64,000 nucleotides of DNA from Thecaphora thlaspeos. Its lineage: Eukaryota > Basidiomycota > Ustilaginomycetes > Urocystidales > Glomosporiaceae. The translations under genes and the position numbers were made by a program. The stretch is from contig UWYS01000008.1 in the NCBI GenBank assembly GCA_900291925.1, positions 496,001-560,000 on the forward strand, in the 5' to 3' direction. The notes under the pieces were generated by a model. It saw only the letters and a program-made list of their open reading frames with translations, searched no databases and was not told where the DNA came from. Below, piece by piece: positions 23,258 to 34,291 of this stretch (positions are counted from its first letter, which is position 1; each line of letters begins with the position of its first letter).

Positions 23258-24254
23258 TTAGTCAGAGTAGATGAAGTTGTATCGGGATAGAAGGTGGGGT
23301 AGTGCGGCGAGTTGGGAACCGTAGCGTTGAGAGTTGTCGTATAGCTCGTATAGTGGCACGGCGAGGAGTTTCATGTTTTGCGGTACTGCTAGTACCTCTG
23401 CATGGCGGGACGAGACGGGAGGGACGGGGGAGGGAGGGGAGAGGGAGAGAGATGGATGGATTAGGGAACAGGACGAGATGATGGGATGAAGTGCGAAGGG
23501 GGAGTGGAGCGGAGCGGAGCGGGACGTACTGCCTGGTGGGACCTGTACGAGAAAGAGCTTCTTGCATTCCTTTGGCTTGGTGATGTGTGTCGGTACGTAT
23601 GGGTACTGTTGTCGCACACCCATGCCATGTCAGACCACACCAGGATCATCTGTCAGTTCTGGACCCGACGGACGAGATGGATCGACGGGCGTGCGTGGAC
23701 CTACCTGGAACGTCTCAAAGGCCGGTCTCCACCACTGTGCGAGGCAGTCGCCAATCTCCCACTCTCCATCCTCCCTGTCCCGCCCTGCGCCGTTGGGACC
23801 GAGTGAAGCCGGATCGCTCGCGACGGGAGCCAGACGGTCGTCCAGACGGGCCTTGAGACCCTCGACTTCGTCTTCGCCGGGTTTGAGGTAGTCTCCAGGG
23901 CTGTAGTGCAGGGATGACGTGTCGAGGGTCGGAAGGGGGCCAGACGTCGAAGAGGAAGGGGAGACGGAGAGGATGGTCAGTGAGCGACGGAAGGGATCGG
24001 GTGCGCCTGAGGACAGAGGGGCCGGAGACGCACAGCTTGAAGAAAGCATTGGCAATCTGAAGCATGAGGACGTGCGGGTGTCCGTGCTCGTGAACGACGA
24101 GTACGGCCTCTACGCTGCGGCGCATGCCAAAGTCTTCGTACTGGTTCTTGAGGCGCTGGAGGCGGGCGACGACCGAGGGATCCTCTTCCTGCTGGGCGCC
24201 CTTTGTGGTAAAGTTGAACGACGTCACTGGATGGAGGGTGAGTGTGGACGACAT
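23258..24254 (-). CDS. NUDT21: Cleavage factor Im 25-kDa subunit (NUDT21/CPSF5) homologue
   Basis: Four exons: 24254-24034, 23900-23705, 23605-23530 and 23397-23258. All codons are restored across introns, giving 210 residues. It starts MSSTLTLHPVTSFNFTTKGA and carries VARLQRLKNQYEDFGMRRSV, EAVLVVHEHGHPHVLMLQ, the Nudix-type LKPGEDEVEGLKARL, then QWWRPAFETFQ, YPYVPTHITKPKECKKLFLV and finally LLSRYNFIYSD. In CFIm25 the Nudix fold binds UGUA elements in pre-mRNA and helps choose poly(A) sites; the hydrolase residues are usually incomplete, as here. It differs from the animal form by a short insertion rich in Asp/Pro (VASDPASLGPNGAGR). The start codon is 468 bp from that of a divergent gene. Confidence 0.95.
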
Positions 24255-24722
24255 AGTGGGCCGTGTCGCGGGGGGTGAGGGAGTGGTGTGGGCGTAGTAG
24301 AAGGAGGAGGAGGACGAGGAGGGGTGCGGTGGGGCTCGTGATGCGGGTGGACGGTGGCGAGGAGGAGAGAAGAGGGAAGAGGGAAGAGGGAGGTGAGGCA
24401 GAGTTGGGAGGCCCTCGGCTTTGCTGTGGAGGAGGATGAGCGAGGAAGAAGTGGGCGGCCAGGCGGCGTCTCTCGGATCCGCGCTGAAGCAGGTGGCCAG
24501 CGGGCGGGCCAACTACGCTACGTCGCGTCGCGTTGGGCGCCTTTTCTCCACACGCCCAGCGCACCCCGCAGCACACGCCGCCAGGCAGGCGGGAGCCGTG
24601 CACCACCATCCATCGGCGCGGCCACACCCCTTTCCCTTTCCCTTCCCCAACCACCATCACTCCTTCCTCTGTCTCGCTCGTCACCTATCTCGCCACCACG
24701 ACCACCGCCATCAGCGCCCACC
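24255..24722. promoter_or_regulatory. Divergent promoter, NUDT21 homologue and membrane-protein gene
   Basis: 468 bp between two divergent ATGs, with purine-rich sequence (GGAGGAGGA, GAAGAGGGA) on the left and C/T-rich leader sequence on the right. No individual element could be identified. Confidence 0.55.
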
Positions 24723-26040
24723 ATGCCCACCACCTACAAGGGCTCTCTCCGCTACAAGCGCAAGTCGGAGATCGTCGACATCGCTCTCGCCCTCGAGCTC
24801 CACCCGAATCCCAACTCGCTCCGTCGCGAGGAGCTCGAGGATCTCGTCCGCCAATATCTTGTCGCTAACAAGCACTTCTACGCACGCACCGACATCTTCC
24901 GCGGCCTCATCGAAAGCCTCGAGCAGGAGGAGAGACGTCGCAGGTCGGTCCGCTCCAGCAGCATCAACGGCAACCCTGACAGCGACGCCTCCGACTCGCC
25001 CGACCGCAGCGTTGCAAAGACGCCCCGCAAGCACTCCCAGCGCCCCTCGACCTCCTCATCCTCCCTCGCCGACCTCCTGCCCCCCTCGACCCCAATCAGC
25101 GCGTCCGCCTCGGCCGCGGCGGCAGACCTCACCACAACGGCGCAGCAGAGCGGCGCAAAGGCCAGGCAATCTCTCGAGAAGCTCGTCGAGACTGTCACCG
25201 AGACCGCCCGCATGGCCGCCGACGACATCTTCGCCAACTCGCACGTCCACGAGGTCCGCGCCGAGGCCACCGCCGCCGTCGGGGGCGTCCAGAAGAAGGC
25301 CAGGAAGCACTACCGCGACGCCAAAAAGAGGGGATACCGGCTCTTTGCTGACGCGCGCACCTGGCTCAGCGACTCGAGGCACCTCGTCCTCACGCTGCTC
25401 GCTCTCGAGGCGGTGTTCCTCGTCCTTTCGGCTCTTCCCACCACGTTTGTCGAGGTGGGGAGCCGCGGACCCACCATCCCCATCCTCTATCCCAACAAGG
25501 GCATCAACGGCTATCTCCCCCACTGGGCGCTGACCGTCCCCAACCCTCGAGGCCTCATCTCGCTCGACTTCTGGAAGCCCGTCCTCCTCTGGACCCTTTA
25601 CGACGTGCTGATCCCTGGCGCCGTAGCTCGTGAGTGTGAACGCGGGCGCGGCCCTGATCGACAATGTCGGCATGCACTGACGCCGATGATGACCCCTCTC
25701 CTCCTCGCGCGACCTCGCAGACCTCATCACCTTTGATCGCAAGTCGCAGCCCTCGGCCCTCTCGTTCCTGCTGGCACGAGTCTCGGCGCTCGTCCTCTTC
25801 ACCCAGGTGATCCCGCGCAGCGTCCTCGTCTCGCTCTCCGCCCAGACGCCGGCCGTGCTGGGGGTGGCGGCGGGCGAGACGCCGGCGGGCCACGACCTCC
25901 TGACCAACGCGGCCCGGAGCGTCCTCTCGTACGATCACGTGCTCGACCACCTGGGACGCGATCTCCAGCTCTGGGCTTCGGCGACGGTGCTTGGTTTTGC
26001 GGTGTACGAGGGGTTGGCGTCGAGGCCCCGGTCCGTCTGA
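24723..26040 (+). CDS. Conserved-looking membrane protein with SAP/HeH-like N-terminus, unknown function (408 aa)
   Basis: Exons 24723-25629 and 25721-26040 are joined by a 91-nt GTGAGT/CAG intron that splits a codon. The first ~70 residues form a helix-extension-helix-like module (KRKSEIVDIALALE, then LRREELEDLVRQYLV), reminiscent of SAP/HeH motifs but not proven. A Ser-rich disordered part and a charged helical stretch (QKKARKHYRDAKKRGYRLF) follow. The C-terminal half has about four hydrophobic segments: HLVLTLLALEAVFLVLSALP, VLLWTLYDVLIPGAVA, FLLARVSALVLFTQV and WASATVLGFAVYE. This layout could suit an ER or nuclear-envelope protein that binds chromatin, by analogy with Heh/Src1 proteins, but there is no direct family match and I do not assign a function. 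Confidence 0.85.
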
Positions 26041-26498
26041 ACGTCGGCGGCGCCGCGGTGCGTCGCAACGGACTGCACTTTCTCTTTCACTTGTGACGAC
26101 CGTTGATGACTGGCCCAGCGGCCCGTTGGACATCACTCAAGAGGCTTTCTTGACTACCCTGTATGACTGGATAATCTCCTGCCTTTCAATTAGTTTAGAT
26201 TTTGCTCGCTCAACGTGTTCTGTATCGTCGTATTTCGTTCCGTCTATACCAGCGCTCGGTTCGGTTTCCCTATGTCTATGTGTGTACGGTTAGCGTCTGT
26301 ACTGCTTCTGCTGCGTGGATTTCGAAGAATTCGTCGGATCAGAACGTATCCTCGTTGCCGCCTTCTCTCTGAGCATATAGGCTGTGTGAAGAGGGAAGAA
26401 GTGAGGAGGATGGTGGATGCTTTAAGGTATACCATGTCAAAAGAGAGAGAGAGAGAGAGAGAGAGCTTTAGAGCGGTGGGGATTGCAAGAGACGTTGA
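26041..26498. other. Convergent 3' intergenic
   Basis: About 460 bp between the stops of the membrane-protein gene and the OPA3 gene. Includes a GA microsatellite; no gene seen. Confidence 0.6.
26442..26465. repeat. GA dinucleotide microsatellite
   Basis: About eleven GA units about 35 bp beyond the stop codon of the minus-strand OPA3 gene, so probably in its 3' untranslated region as TC repeats. Confidence 0.9.
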
Positions 26499-27657
26499 TC
26501 AAGATGACGCTGGACCATCTTGAGCCGTCTCCCTGTTGAGTTTGGCGAGAAGGTCGTACAAGTCTGAGGGGTTGTTGACGCCTTGTTCCGAGGGTTGCTG
26601 CTGCTGCTGAGGAGGGACACCGCCAGTCATGCCGAGTAGAAGACCATCTTCCATTCCAGATGTGTCGGGCCGAGAGGGTTGGTGTTCGCCCCGTACTTCA
26701 CGCGCTAGAGCGCGGGTTCGTTCCAATGCGACTTGGTGGATGATTGAGGAGGAGAGTGGTTCGGATGTGGTGGGAGAGGGAGAAGGGACTGAAGGCGGCG
26801 AGGAGGACCGGGATGAGGAGAGGGAGGAAGAGGAGGAAGGAGGGGAAGAGGCAGAGGATGAAGAGGGTCCGGCGACGTCGCCTCGTATGATACCGTCGAG
26901 CTGTAACCCTTCGTCGCCGGCAATCCAGCCGTTCTTGATGGCTAGCTTGAGAAGCACCTCGACGGCACTTTGCAGTTGTCTGCTGCGAGCCTCTTCCGTC
27001 ATCGTCGTCGTTACTGAGCTGTCGGTACGCTGCAGCTGCGGTGAAGCGAGGGGAATTGGCCGTCCGTCTTGATCCACCGCACCTGCCCCACCTTGTTCGT
27101 CCTGACCTACAGCTCCACCGCCACCGCCACCGGCACTGCCCTCTCCCTCCCTCTCGAGCTCCTGTATGTCCACGCCAGCACGAGCAGCCAATCGGTCGAC
27201 CAACTCCCTCAGCCTGCCCAGTTCGTCCTCTGTCCTATCCCTCTGTTCGGCCTTTTTCCTACTCCCTCTATACGTCTCTCCGAGAATGAGCGTAGCGGCG
27301 ACGAAGAAAAGAAAGCCCTCTGATATGGCATTGGCACCATTCGCGACTGCCTTTGCGTCGTTGAGCGGGCGGACCTTCTGGGTGGCGCCGTGTGGAAGCA
27401 GATTGGCGCGAAGGGCCATCTCGGTACGATGCATGCGTTGCGCCAGCGAGATGCAGACCTGCAGGGGAGCGAGCGAGTGGGGAGAGGGAGGATGAGGGAT
27501 GAGCGAGTGGGACACAGAGAGCCGGCGGGGAGGAAGAGGGGCGAGGCACACTTACGTTGCGGAAGGTTTCGTGCTGCGCGGCCTGGCTCTTTAGTTGGAC
27601 GGCGATGGGCTTGGCGAGCGTGCGGATGAGGAGCGTGGCTATCTTGGCCGTCGCCAT
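26499..27657 (-). CDS. OPA3: OPA3-family mitochondrial protein with extended C-terminus
   Basis: Exon 1 is 27657-27556 and exon 2 is 27458-26499, phase 0, with a 97-nt GTAAGT/CAG intron; 353 residues. The OPA3 core is near the N-terminus: MATAKIATLLIRTLAKPIAV, SQAAQHETFRN, then VCISLAQRMHRTEMALR, VRPLNDAKAVANGANAISEG and the hydrophobic FLFFVAATLILGE. OPA3 is a mitochondrial protein linked to membrane and lipid homeostasis; its molecular role is not settled. A coiled-coil-like segment (RTEDELGRLRELVDRLAARA) follows. The remaining ~200 residues are Ser/Gly/Gln-rich with a QQQQQ run, unlike the short animal protein. It is divergent from TRP1. Confidence 0.9.
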
Positions 27658-28114
27658 GGTGTGCGCAGGTGTGCGGAGAAGGTGGAGGGGAAAGGTGGAG
27701 GGATGGGTCGCGATGGAGGGGAGAGGTTATGGAGTGGCGGGCAAGAGGTGCGAGTGAGGGAAGGGAAGAGAGGGTGAGAGGGGAAAGAGAGTGGCCCGCC
27801 CGCGCAAAGTCGGTTGGTCGGTCGGTCAGTCGGGCGAGAAGGAGGCCGGCTTGCACCACGCACGGTCGTCGCTGAGGGCCAAGTCGCTGCTCGGAAGTCG
27901 GAAGAGGGCCAGAAGAGGCAAGAAAGAAGAGTGAGAGAGAGGCAGCGGGGCGAAGGTAGTAAGAGTCAAGCGTGGCGCGTCTCCGTCCACCGAGTCATTT
28001 CCACAAAGAACCAGCAAATAATCTCTCTTCTCTCCTACCATCACCACCAACCCTCCCTCCCTCCGTTTCGCCCGTTCCGCCCGTTCCGCCCGCTCCCCCC
28101 CCCCCCCTTCCAAC
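27658..28114. promoter_or_regulatory. Divergent promoter, OPA3 and TRP1
   Basis: 457 bp between divergent start codons. The right end, before TRP1, is C/T-rich and has a run of 13 C at 28095-28107, only 7 bp before the TRP1 ATG. No discrete binding site identified. Confidence 0.55.
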
Positions 28115-30769
28115 ATGGCAGAGCACATCCCTCCCAACCCCGACCTCACCGCCAGTGGCGCCGTACCCACCCGCGCAAAGCTCGCAAGGGGAAAGACGGT
28201 CTTTATCGACAACTACGACAGCTTCACTTACAACGTCGTCCAGGTGCGTACACGCACGACCTGACCCTCTGACGACGTGCTAGCTTGCATGCCAGCTGAC
28301 ACCCCTCCTTCTCCTCCGTCCGTGTCCTTCTCCGTCCCTGCGCTGACTCTTGCGCAGTTCCTTGCCGAGCTCGGCGCCGACCTCGTCGTCTACCGCAACG
28401 ACAAGGTCACCATCGAGCAAATCGAGGCCCTCAACCCGGCCAACATCGTCATCTCGCCCGGCCCAGGGCACCCGCTCCACGACTCGGGCGTCTCCATCCC
28501 CGCCATCAGGCACTTTGCCGGCAAGATCCCCATCATGGGCGTCTGCATGGGTCTTCAGTGCATCTACACCGCCTACACGGGCATCGTCGACCTCACCGGC
28601 GAAATCGTCCACGGCAAGACGTCGCCCATCGCGCACGACAGTAAGGGCATGTATGCTGGCCTGCCCGCCAACGGCGTGACGGGCACGCGCTACCACAGCC
28701 TCGCCGCGATGCTCCCCAGCCTCCCAAAGGAGCTCGTCGTCACCAGCAAGACCGAGAGCGGCGTCGTTATGGGCATCCGACACACGCGCTACACCGTGGA
28801 GGCCGTCCAGTACCACCCAGAGAGCATCCTCTCCGTCGGAGGCAAGGAGATGATGGCAAACTTCCTTAGCTTGACTGGAGGCACTTGGGACGAGAACCCG
28901 CAGGCCGGCATCACCGCACACAACGTTCAGCAGGCCGAGGCTACAACTGAGCCCGTCCTCGCCATGACGGCCACTGGCGCCGCCGCTGCCAGCGGAGCAA
29001 ACGCCGCCAACGGCACCAGCTCGGGGGCCACCGGCTTCGTCGGCACCATCCTCGAGCGCATCCACGCCCAGCGCCTCAAGGACATCGCCGCGACAAAGGC
29101 CGTCCCCGGCTTCTCGCAGCGCGACCTCGACATCGCCCTCTCCCTTCATCTGGCCCCTCCGCAGATCGATTTCCCTGCCCGTTTGACGCGCAACGCGGCC
29201 CAAGGCCTGCCCGGCGTCATGGCCGAGATGAAGCGTGCCAGCCCGAGCAAGGGCGATATCGATCCCACCGCGCACGCCGGCGCCCAGGCGCTCGCGTACG
29301 CTCGCGGCGGCGCGAGCGTCATCAGCGTCCTCACAGAGCCCAAGTGGTTCAAGGGCACGCTGCACGACCTCTCGCTCGCGCGCAAGGCGATCGACAACCT
29401 CGCCGACCGTCCGGCGATCCTGCGCAAGGATTTCATCGTCGACGCCTATCAGATTGCCGAGGCGCGGCTAGCGGGCGCCGACACGGTGCTGCTGATCGTT
29501 GCGATGCTGACCGACGAGCACCTCAAGGCGCTCTACGACTACAGCGTCCGGCTAGGCATGGAGCCGCTGGTCGAGGTCAACAATCCCGAAGAGATGAACC
29601 GCGCCCTCGCCATCGGCGCAAAGGTTGTCGGCGTCAACAACCGCAACCTGCACGACTTCGTCGTCGACATGAGCACCACGTCGCGCCTCGCCGACGCCGC
29701 CGCCAAGGGCGGGGTCATTCTCTGCGCCCTCAGCGGCATCAGCGGGAGGAGCGACGTTGAAAAGTACATCGGCGAAGGCGTGGGCGCGGTCCTGGTCGGT
29801 GAGGCGCTGATGCGCGCCAAGGACAAAAAGGCCTTCATCCACGACCTCCTTGGCCTCCCCACGTCGAGCTCGGCGACGCAGACGACGTCCGGCGCGCCCG
29901 GGGCTTCCGGTGTGCCCGACGAGGACCTCGCGCCGCTCGTCAAGATCTGCGGCCTCTCGACGCCCGAGGCGGCCGTCGCTGCCGCCAAGGCGGGCGCCGA
30001 CATGCTCGGCATGATCCTGGCCCCGGGAACCAAGCGCACCGTCGATCTTGCCAAGGCCGCCGAGATCATCCGCGCCGTCCGCTCGCTCGACGGTGGCGCC
30101 GCGGTCGTCGAACAGGCCTCGTCCGCCGCGACGTCGACCGTCTCTCCGCAGGACTGGTTCTCGTCGACGGCGATCAAGCTGCGCCGTTCGCCGCGCAAGC
30201 CGCTGATCATTGGCGTGTTCCGCGACCAGCTGCTGGCCGAGGTGCAGCGTACCGCCGAGCTGCTCCACCTCGACGGCGTGCAACTGCACGGACGGAGCGA
30301 AAACATCGAATGGGCCAAGTTCCTCCCGGGCCTTGTCGTGATCCGTGTCTTCCACGTCGGATCCGATTCTGAGGTTGGCTTCGGCTCCCTCGCCGAAGTC
30401 TCGAGGGAGGGCTATCACCACATTTCGGCACTCGATACAGCCGGAACGGCAGCAGCGTCTTCTGGACTTCCCGCGCACGCGACGGGCGCGGGTGGAGGAG
30501 CGGATGGAGGAACGGGAGTGACTTTTGACTGGTCGATCGCTAGAAAAGTGACGGAGTTCGATCCGGTCGCGACGGTCGTTATTGGAACCGAGGCAAGGAA
30601 GATGAAAATCATGCTGGCTGGTGGACTGACGCATGAGAACGTCGCTGAGGCTATCAAGGTGGCCAGACCGTTTTGCGTAGATACCAGCAGTGGAGTCGAG
30701 AGTGCAGGCAGGAAGGATGAGGATAAAATTAGGAGGTTCGTACAGGCTGCCAAGACGGTGAGGCTTTAA
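28115..30769 (+). CDS. TRP1: Trifunctional tryptophan biosynthesis protein (GATase - IGPS - PRAI)
   Basis: Exons 28115-28243 and 28358-30769, phase 0, give 846 residues. Domain 1 (about 27-220) is the class I glutamine amidotransferase of anthranilate synthase: FIDNYDSFTYNVVQF, GPGHP, the nucleophile in GVCMGLQ (Cys near 106) and QYHPES (His 196, Glu 198). Domain 2 (about 270-540) is indole-3-glycerol-phosphate synthase with MAEMKRASPSKGDI and LRKDFIVDAYQI. Domain 3 (about 570-846) is phosphoribosylanthranilate isomerase with VKICGLSTPEAA and the C-terminal MLAGGLTHENV. A short Ala/Gly/Ser linker separates domains 1 and 2, and a Ser/Thr/Gly linker lies before domain 3. This single-chain order is typical of filamentous fungi and basidiomycetes and differs from budding yeast, where PRAI is separate. 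All three active-site regions look intact. Confidence 0.97.
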
Positions 30770-31297
30770 GGAGGGGGGATCTTTGTAGTGATGTCGTCTA
30801 GATAGTTAGCCCGACGGCTCGTGACGGATGAACCCATCATCGCATCAAGCGTCGTCTCCATGGTAGAAAGACGTAAGAACACCTTCTTCGAGAGCAACCT
30901 GTTGAGACTTGTCCACTTATTGGTGCTCCGTCCTACGATCTCCCCGTCCGTCGTCCGTGGAACCAGTGGATCAGCATGATACGCCACCGACAAGACCCGC
31001 AACGCTCATCCGTCCCATACCTTCGTCACATCACAACGCGCAAGGATGATCGAGAAATGAGCAAAAAAGCAGGAGGAACCTGTAGCTCTCTCCTACAATT
31101 TCGTCTCGTATTTTGCGGGTTGTTGCTACCAAAAGTACATGTGTGTGTGCGTGTGTGTGGCGGTCGGATGTAAAGGCGAGAGATACCTCATTCCTTCAAA
31201 ACCCGATAGAATGGTGTGCGCATGTGTGTGGGTGTTGCCATAAGAGAGGAACCAACGAAAGCCAAACGGATACCATCGAGAATCGAGGATAATCGAT
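30770..31297. other. Convergent 3' intergenic
   Basis: About 530 bp between the stops of TRP1 (+) and eL21 (-). It contains a short TG/GT-rich run around 31139-31160. No gene seen. Confidence 0.6.
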
Positions 31298-32886
31298 TTA
31301 GATGTAGGTGTCGTAAGGCTGGGGAGCAAGAGTCTCCGGCAGATTGCTCTTCGTCGAAACGGTGCGGGCCTCGCGGGGAGCGGCGGGTAGACGCTTAATC
31401 TGGACACGCTCTGTCGTCGTTCAAAAGGGAGAGAGGACGGGGGACGAGGCGAGGCGTGTGAGTGGTTCGATCTGACTTGTCGGCACATAAGCCCTCATTT
31501 CATCGTCCCAGTAACGCCTCGTGCATGGTCGAGCAACCCGAGTCGTCCTCCATCCATCCACGCCGTGCGTCCTCCTGATGGAAACGTCCTCGTCCTTCAG
31601 TCCGCTCTTCTAGATTCGGCGCCAACGTCCATCGGCACCCCATCACCTTTCCTTCCACTGTCCAAGGCGACACGACCGAATACTCACCACCCTTGGCCTT
31701 GGCCTCCTTCTTCAGCTCGGCGTTCTTGGCGACACGTCGGAGGAAGTCGTCGCGGCATCCCGAGTGGCGGACGTGCTCGACGCGGACGTTGACCCTCTTC
31801 TCGATGTATCGGTTGCCGACGACCTTGTAGATGATGACACCAACAGCGCGCGGGGCGACGTTGTAGACGACACCGGTGCGGCCGTGGTAGTACTTGTGGG
31901 GCATGCCCTTCTGCTCGGCGGCGTTGGCGACAATGTCGACAATGTCACCGGCGTGGTAGGGACGCAGGAAGGTCGAGAGGTGGACCGGTCCATGCTGGCG
32001 GAACTTCCTCGCGAAGAGGTGGCGGGTGCGGGCCCTGTAACCGAATGAGTGCTACGAGGCGTGGAGGGATGGCGGCAACGTGAAGGGGGAAGCGTCCAAG
32101 GTCAGCGGTCTGTACATAAGTGGACGGTCTTTGTGCGCGCGCACAAGGCTCCCGCGGTGGCAGCTGAAGCGAGTCGAGACGAGACGAGAGGGCGTTGACG
32201 CCACGCCAGTCGGATGCGGGTAGTGCTGTTGCTGCTTGTTGCTGCTGCTATTTGCTGTCTGCTGTCTGCTGCGCCGCTGGTCGGTTGTGTCATAGAAGCG
32301 TTCCAGGGGTCGACCGCTACTCTGTGGCAGTCGATTCTGCCAACATTATCGACCTCCCATTCAGTCCGCCAAGATCACCGATGCCGTATCATCTGCCTTT
32401 TAGCAGCCATGCTGCGTCCCGTAGCCTTTATTGTGCCGGCGCCCTCCATATGGTTTCATGTCCACCTACGTTGGACCTTTGCGCCGTTTCACCTGTTCCT
32501 CCGATTGCATGGGTCCTCCTTCCCGTGGCACGAGACCCTATGCATAAGAGACCCCTTCCACATCCTGTCATGGTCCGTTTCATCGTCGTACAAACGGAGG
32601 CAATCGAGATTCGAGGTGCACCAAACGCCATGGGAGCACGGGATTGCTTTGGAGTACTGATCATTCGTTGCGCCTTTCGATATTCAATGTTCGCAGGACA
32701 GTGGCGGTATCGTCGGCACGAGGAGCAGCATTCGTGGCCGGTCGTAGGTGCAGCGTTTGGCGGTTATAAAGATTGGGCGAGGTGTTTCCGTCTGGCGTGG
32801 CGTGGCGAGTGGCATGTCGGATGGGTCGTACGTTTGCCATCGTCTTCGTCGTTGTCGTCGTCTTCGTTCGTGCTACCTACAGGCAT
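31298..32886 (-). CDS. RPL21: 60S ribosomal protein eL21, first exon only two codons
   Basis: Exons are 32886-32881 (ATGCCT only), 32051-31688 and 31410-31298. Phases are 0 then 1, and the product is 160 residues, the same length as yeast eL21. The first intron is 829 nt with a GTAGGT donor right after the Pro codon; the second is 277 nt. The joined start reads [20 protein letters not shown], as expected for fungal eL21. The body contains [38 protein letters not shown] and, after the last splice, [19 protein letters not shown], ending PYDTYI. eL21 is a structural protein of the large subunit. The small start exon was located by searching upstream for ATGCC followed by a donor; transcript evidence would settle it. 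The gene is divergent from uS4. Confidence 0.9.
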
Positions 32887-34291
32887 GGTGACTGATGTGT
32901 GATGTCTTGACGGGGAGGGGTGAGGGGACAGAGGAGGGGGAAGGAGAGGCGTAGAGCAAGAAGGTCGAACCCGATCGCCAGCTCGCCCGCCCGCGCGCGC
33001 TGCTCGGCCTGCACTGGGCTAGGCTGGGCTGTGCCCCGCCACCTCTTGTCTCCTTGACCACTCTCTGCGCGCTATGCCGGGCGTGGCCTTGCGAGAGGCG
33101 GGCGCGCCTCCTTCGATCTCCTTCCCTTTGTTCCGCAGAGGGGCCGAACCAGCCCTGCCTTTCAAAAAACGGAAGCGGCCGGTTGTTTCGCCTTCTCAAT
33201 TCCTCTTTAGAATTTGAAGCCCGGCCGAGGGTTTTCTTCACGTGACACGTGAAAAACTACTCCAAAAAGTAGGCGGGCCCGGAACCAAAGGCAGACAACC
33301 CTCCAGAGGGGCCAACGGCGAGCGAGGACGGGCGGGGGCGAGGGAAGACGCCAGCTGCTTGGCGGGGTCTGCCTTTACTTCGTTCCGCTTCACCTCGTCC
33401 TCGTCACCACAGATCATCCCATCCCCCTCAACAAGGTAAGTCATTTGACAGCAACAACACGCCGAGCCGCTGCTCGACGATAGCAGTAGCACGACTATGG
33501 CTGCCTCGACCAAGTACACCGTGGGCACAGGAAAGTTGAGACAAGACGAAGCGTCGGAATGGCGGACAGGGCAAGGGTCGGTAGGATGATGATGGTCGAA
33601 CCTTCACGACAAGCCGACAATTCGACAACACAGTACCGACCAGTCCGACAATACTGCGATGATATCGACAGCATCAGCGCCGCCGACTTGTTCGCCAATA
33701 CAGCGCCGTGTCTAGCTGCTCCCTTCAGAAGCAGACGCCCAGCCAGAGCGTCTTTCGAAGATGCTGGCGGCCTACGACGACACAGCTCTCGCGCATACCC
33801 TGCTGCGATGCCAACTTTTTACCTAACCTTCGTACGACCTCGAGTGGTGGCCCGCCGACCGACCGTCCGACCCACGCCAACACCGACGTTGACGAACATG
33901 GGCCTGCCAGCGGTAGACACGGAGAATAGAGGGTGGAGTCGTCTTGGCGTGGACTAGGCTCGGCGTGCCAAGGATGGCACGGCCCGAGTCCGATGATGTC
34001 CCCTTGTTAAAGATCAGGACGTGACTCGCCTTGTCGCCCCGTCCTGGGCCGCCTCTTGGCGCTCTCTTTGTAGAGAGTGCGTGGGGATGGCCTCGTACTG
34101 GACTCGACTGGTTTTGAGGCTTTCCCTGCATCGCCCGGGGTGACTTGATCGAGGCAACCTAGCTCAGGCTCCGACCCTCGCAAGGACTTGGCATGCTCAC
34201 GCTCTTGCTGCGCTGCCCACCCTTTCTCTTTTTGCTCGCTCCACACTGCTGCCTCCGCCGTTTTGTGCGCCTTTGTGACTCTACAGACAAG
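32887..34291. promoter_or_regulatory. Shared divergent region of two ribosomal protein genes
   Basis: About 1.4 kb between the eL21 and uS4 start positions. It holds a paired CACGTG site listed separately and a GTAAGT at 33436 after CCCTCAACAAG that could be the end of a non-coding first exon of uS4. No other coding gene seen. Confidence 0.5.
33237..33253. promoter_or_regulatory. Paired E-box dyad CACGTG-A-CACGTG
   Basis: A perfect dyad with 8-bp arms (TTCACGTG and CACGTGAA) around a single A, so two CACGTG cores lie 7 bp apart. It is about 350 bp upstream of the eL21 ATG and about 1.04 kb upstream of uS4. CACGTG is bound by Cbf1-type bHLH proteins, which regulate ribosomal protein genes in Candida albicans; a similar role here is inference. 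Confidence 0.55.

Noticed and set aside
28280..29365. A 361-codon minus-strand frame opposite TRP1
   Set aside because: Antisense shadow of the GATase and IGPS coding sequence; the composition is Asp/Gly/Ala-rich and unlike a real protein.
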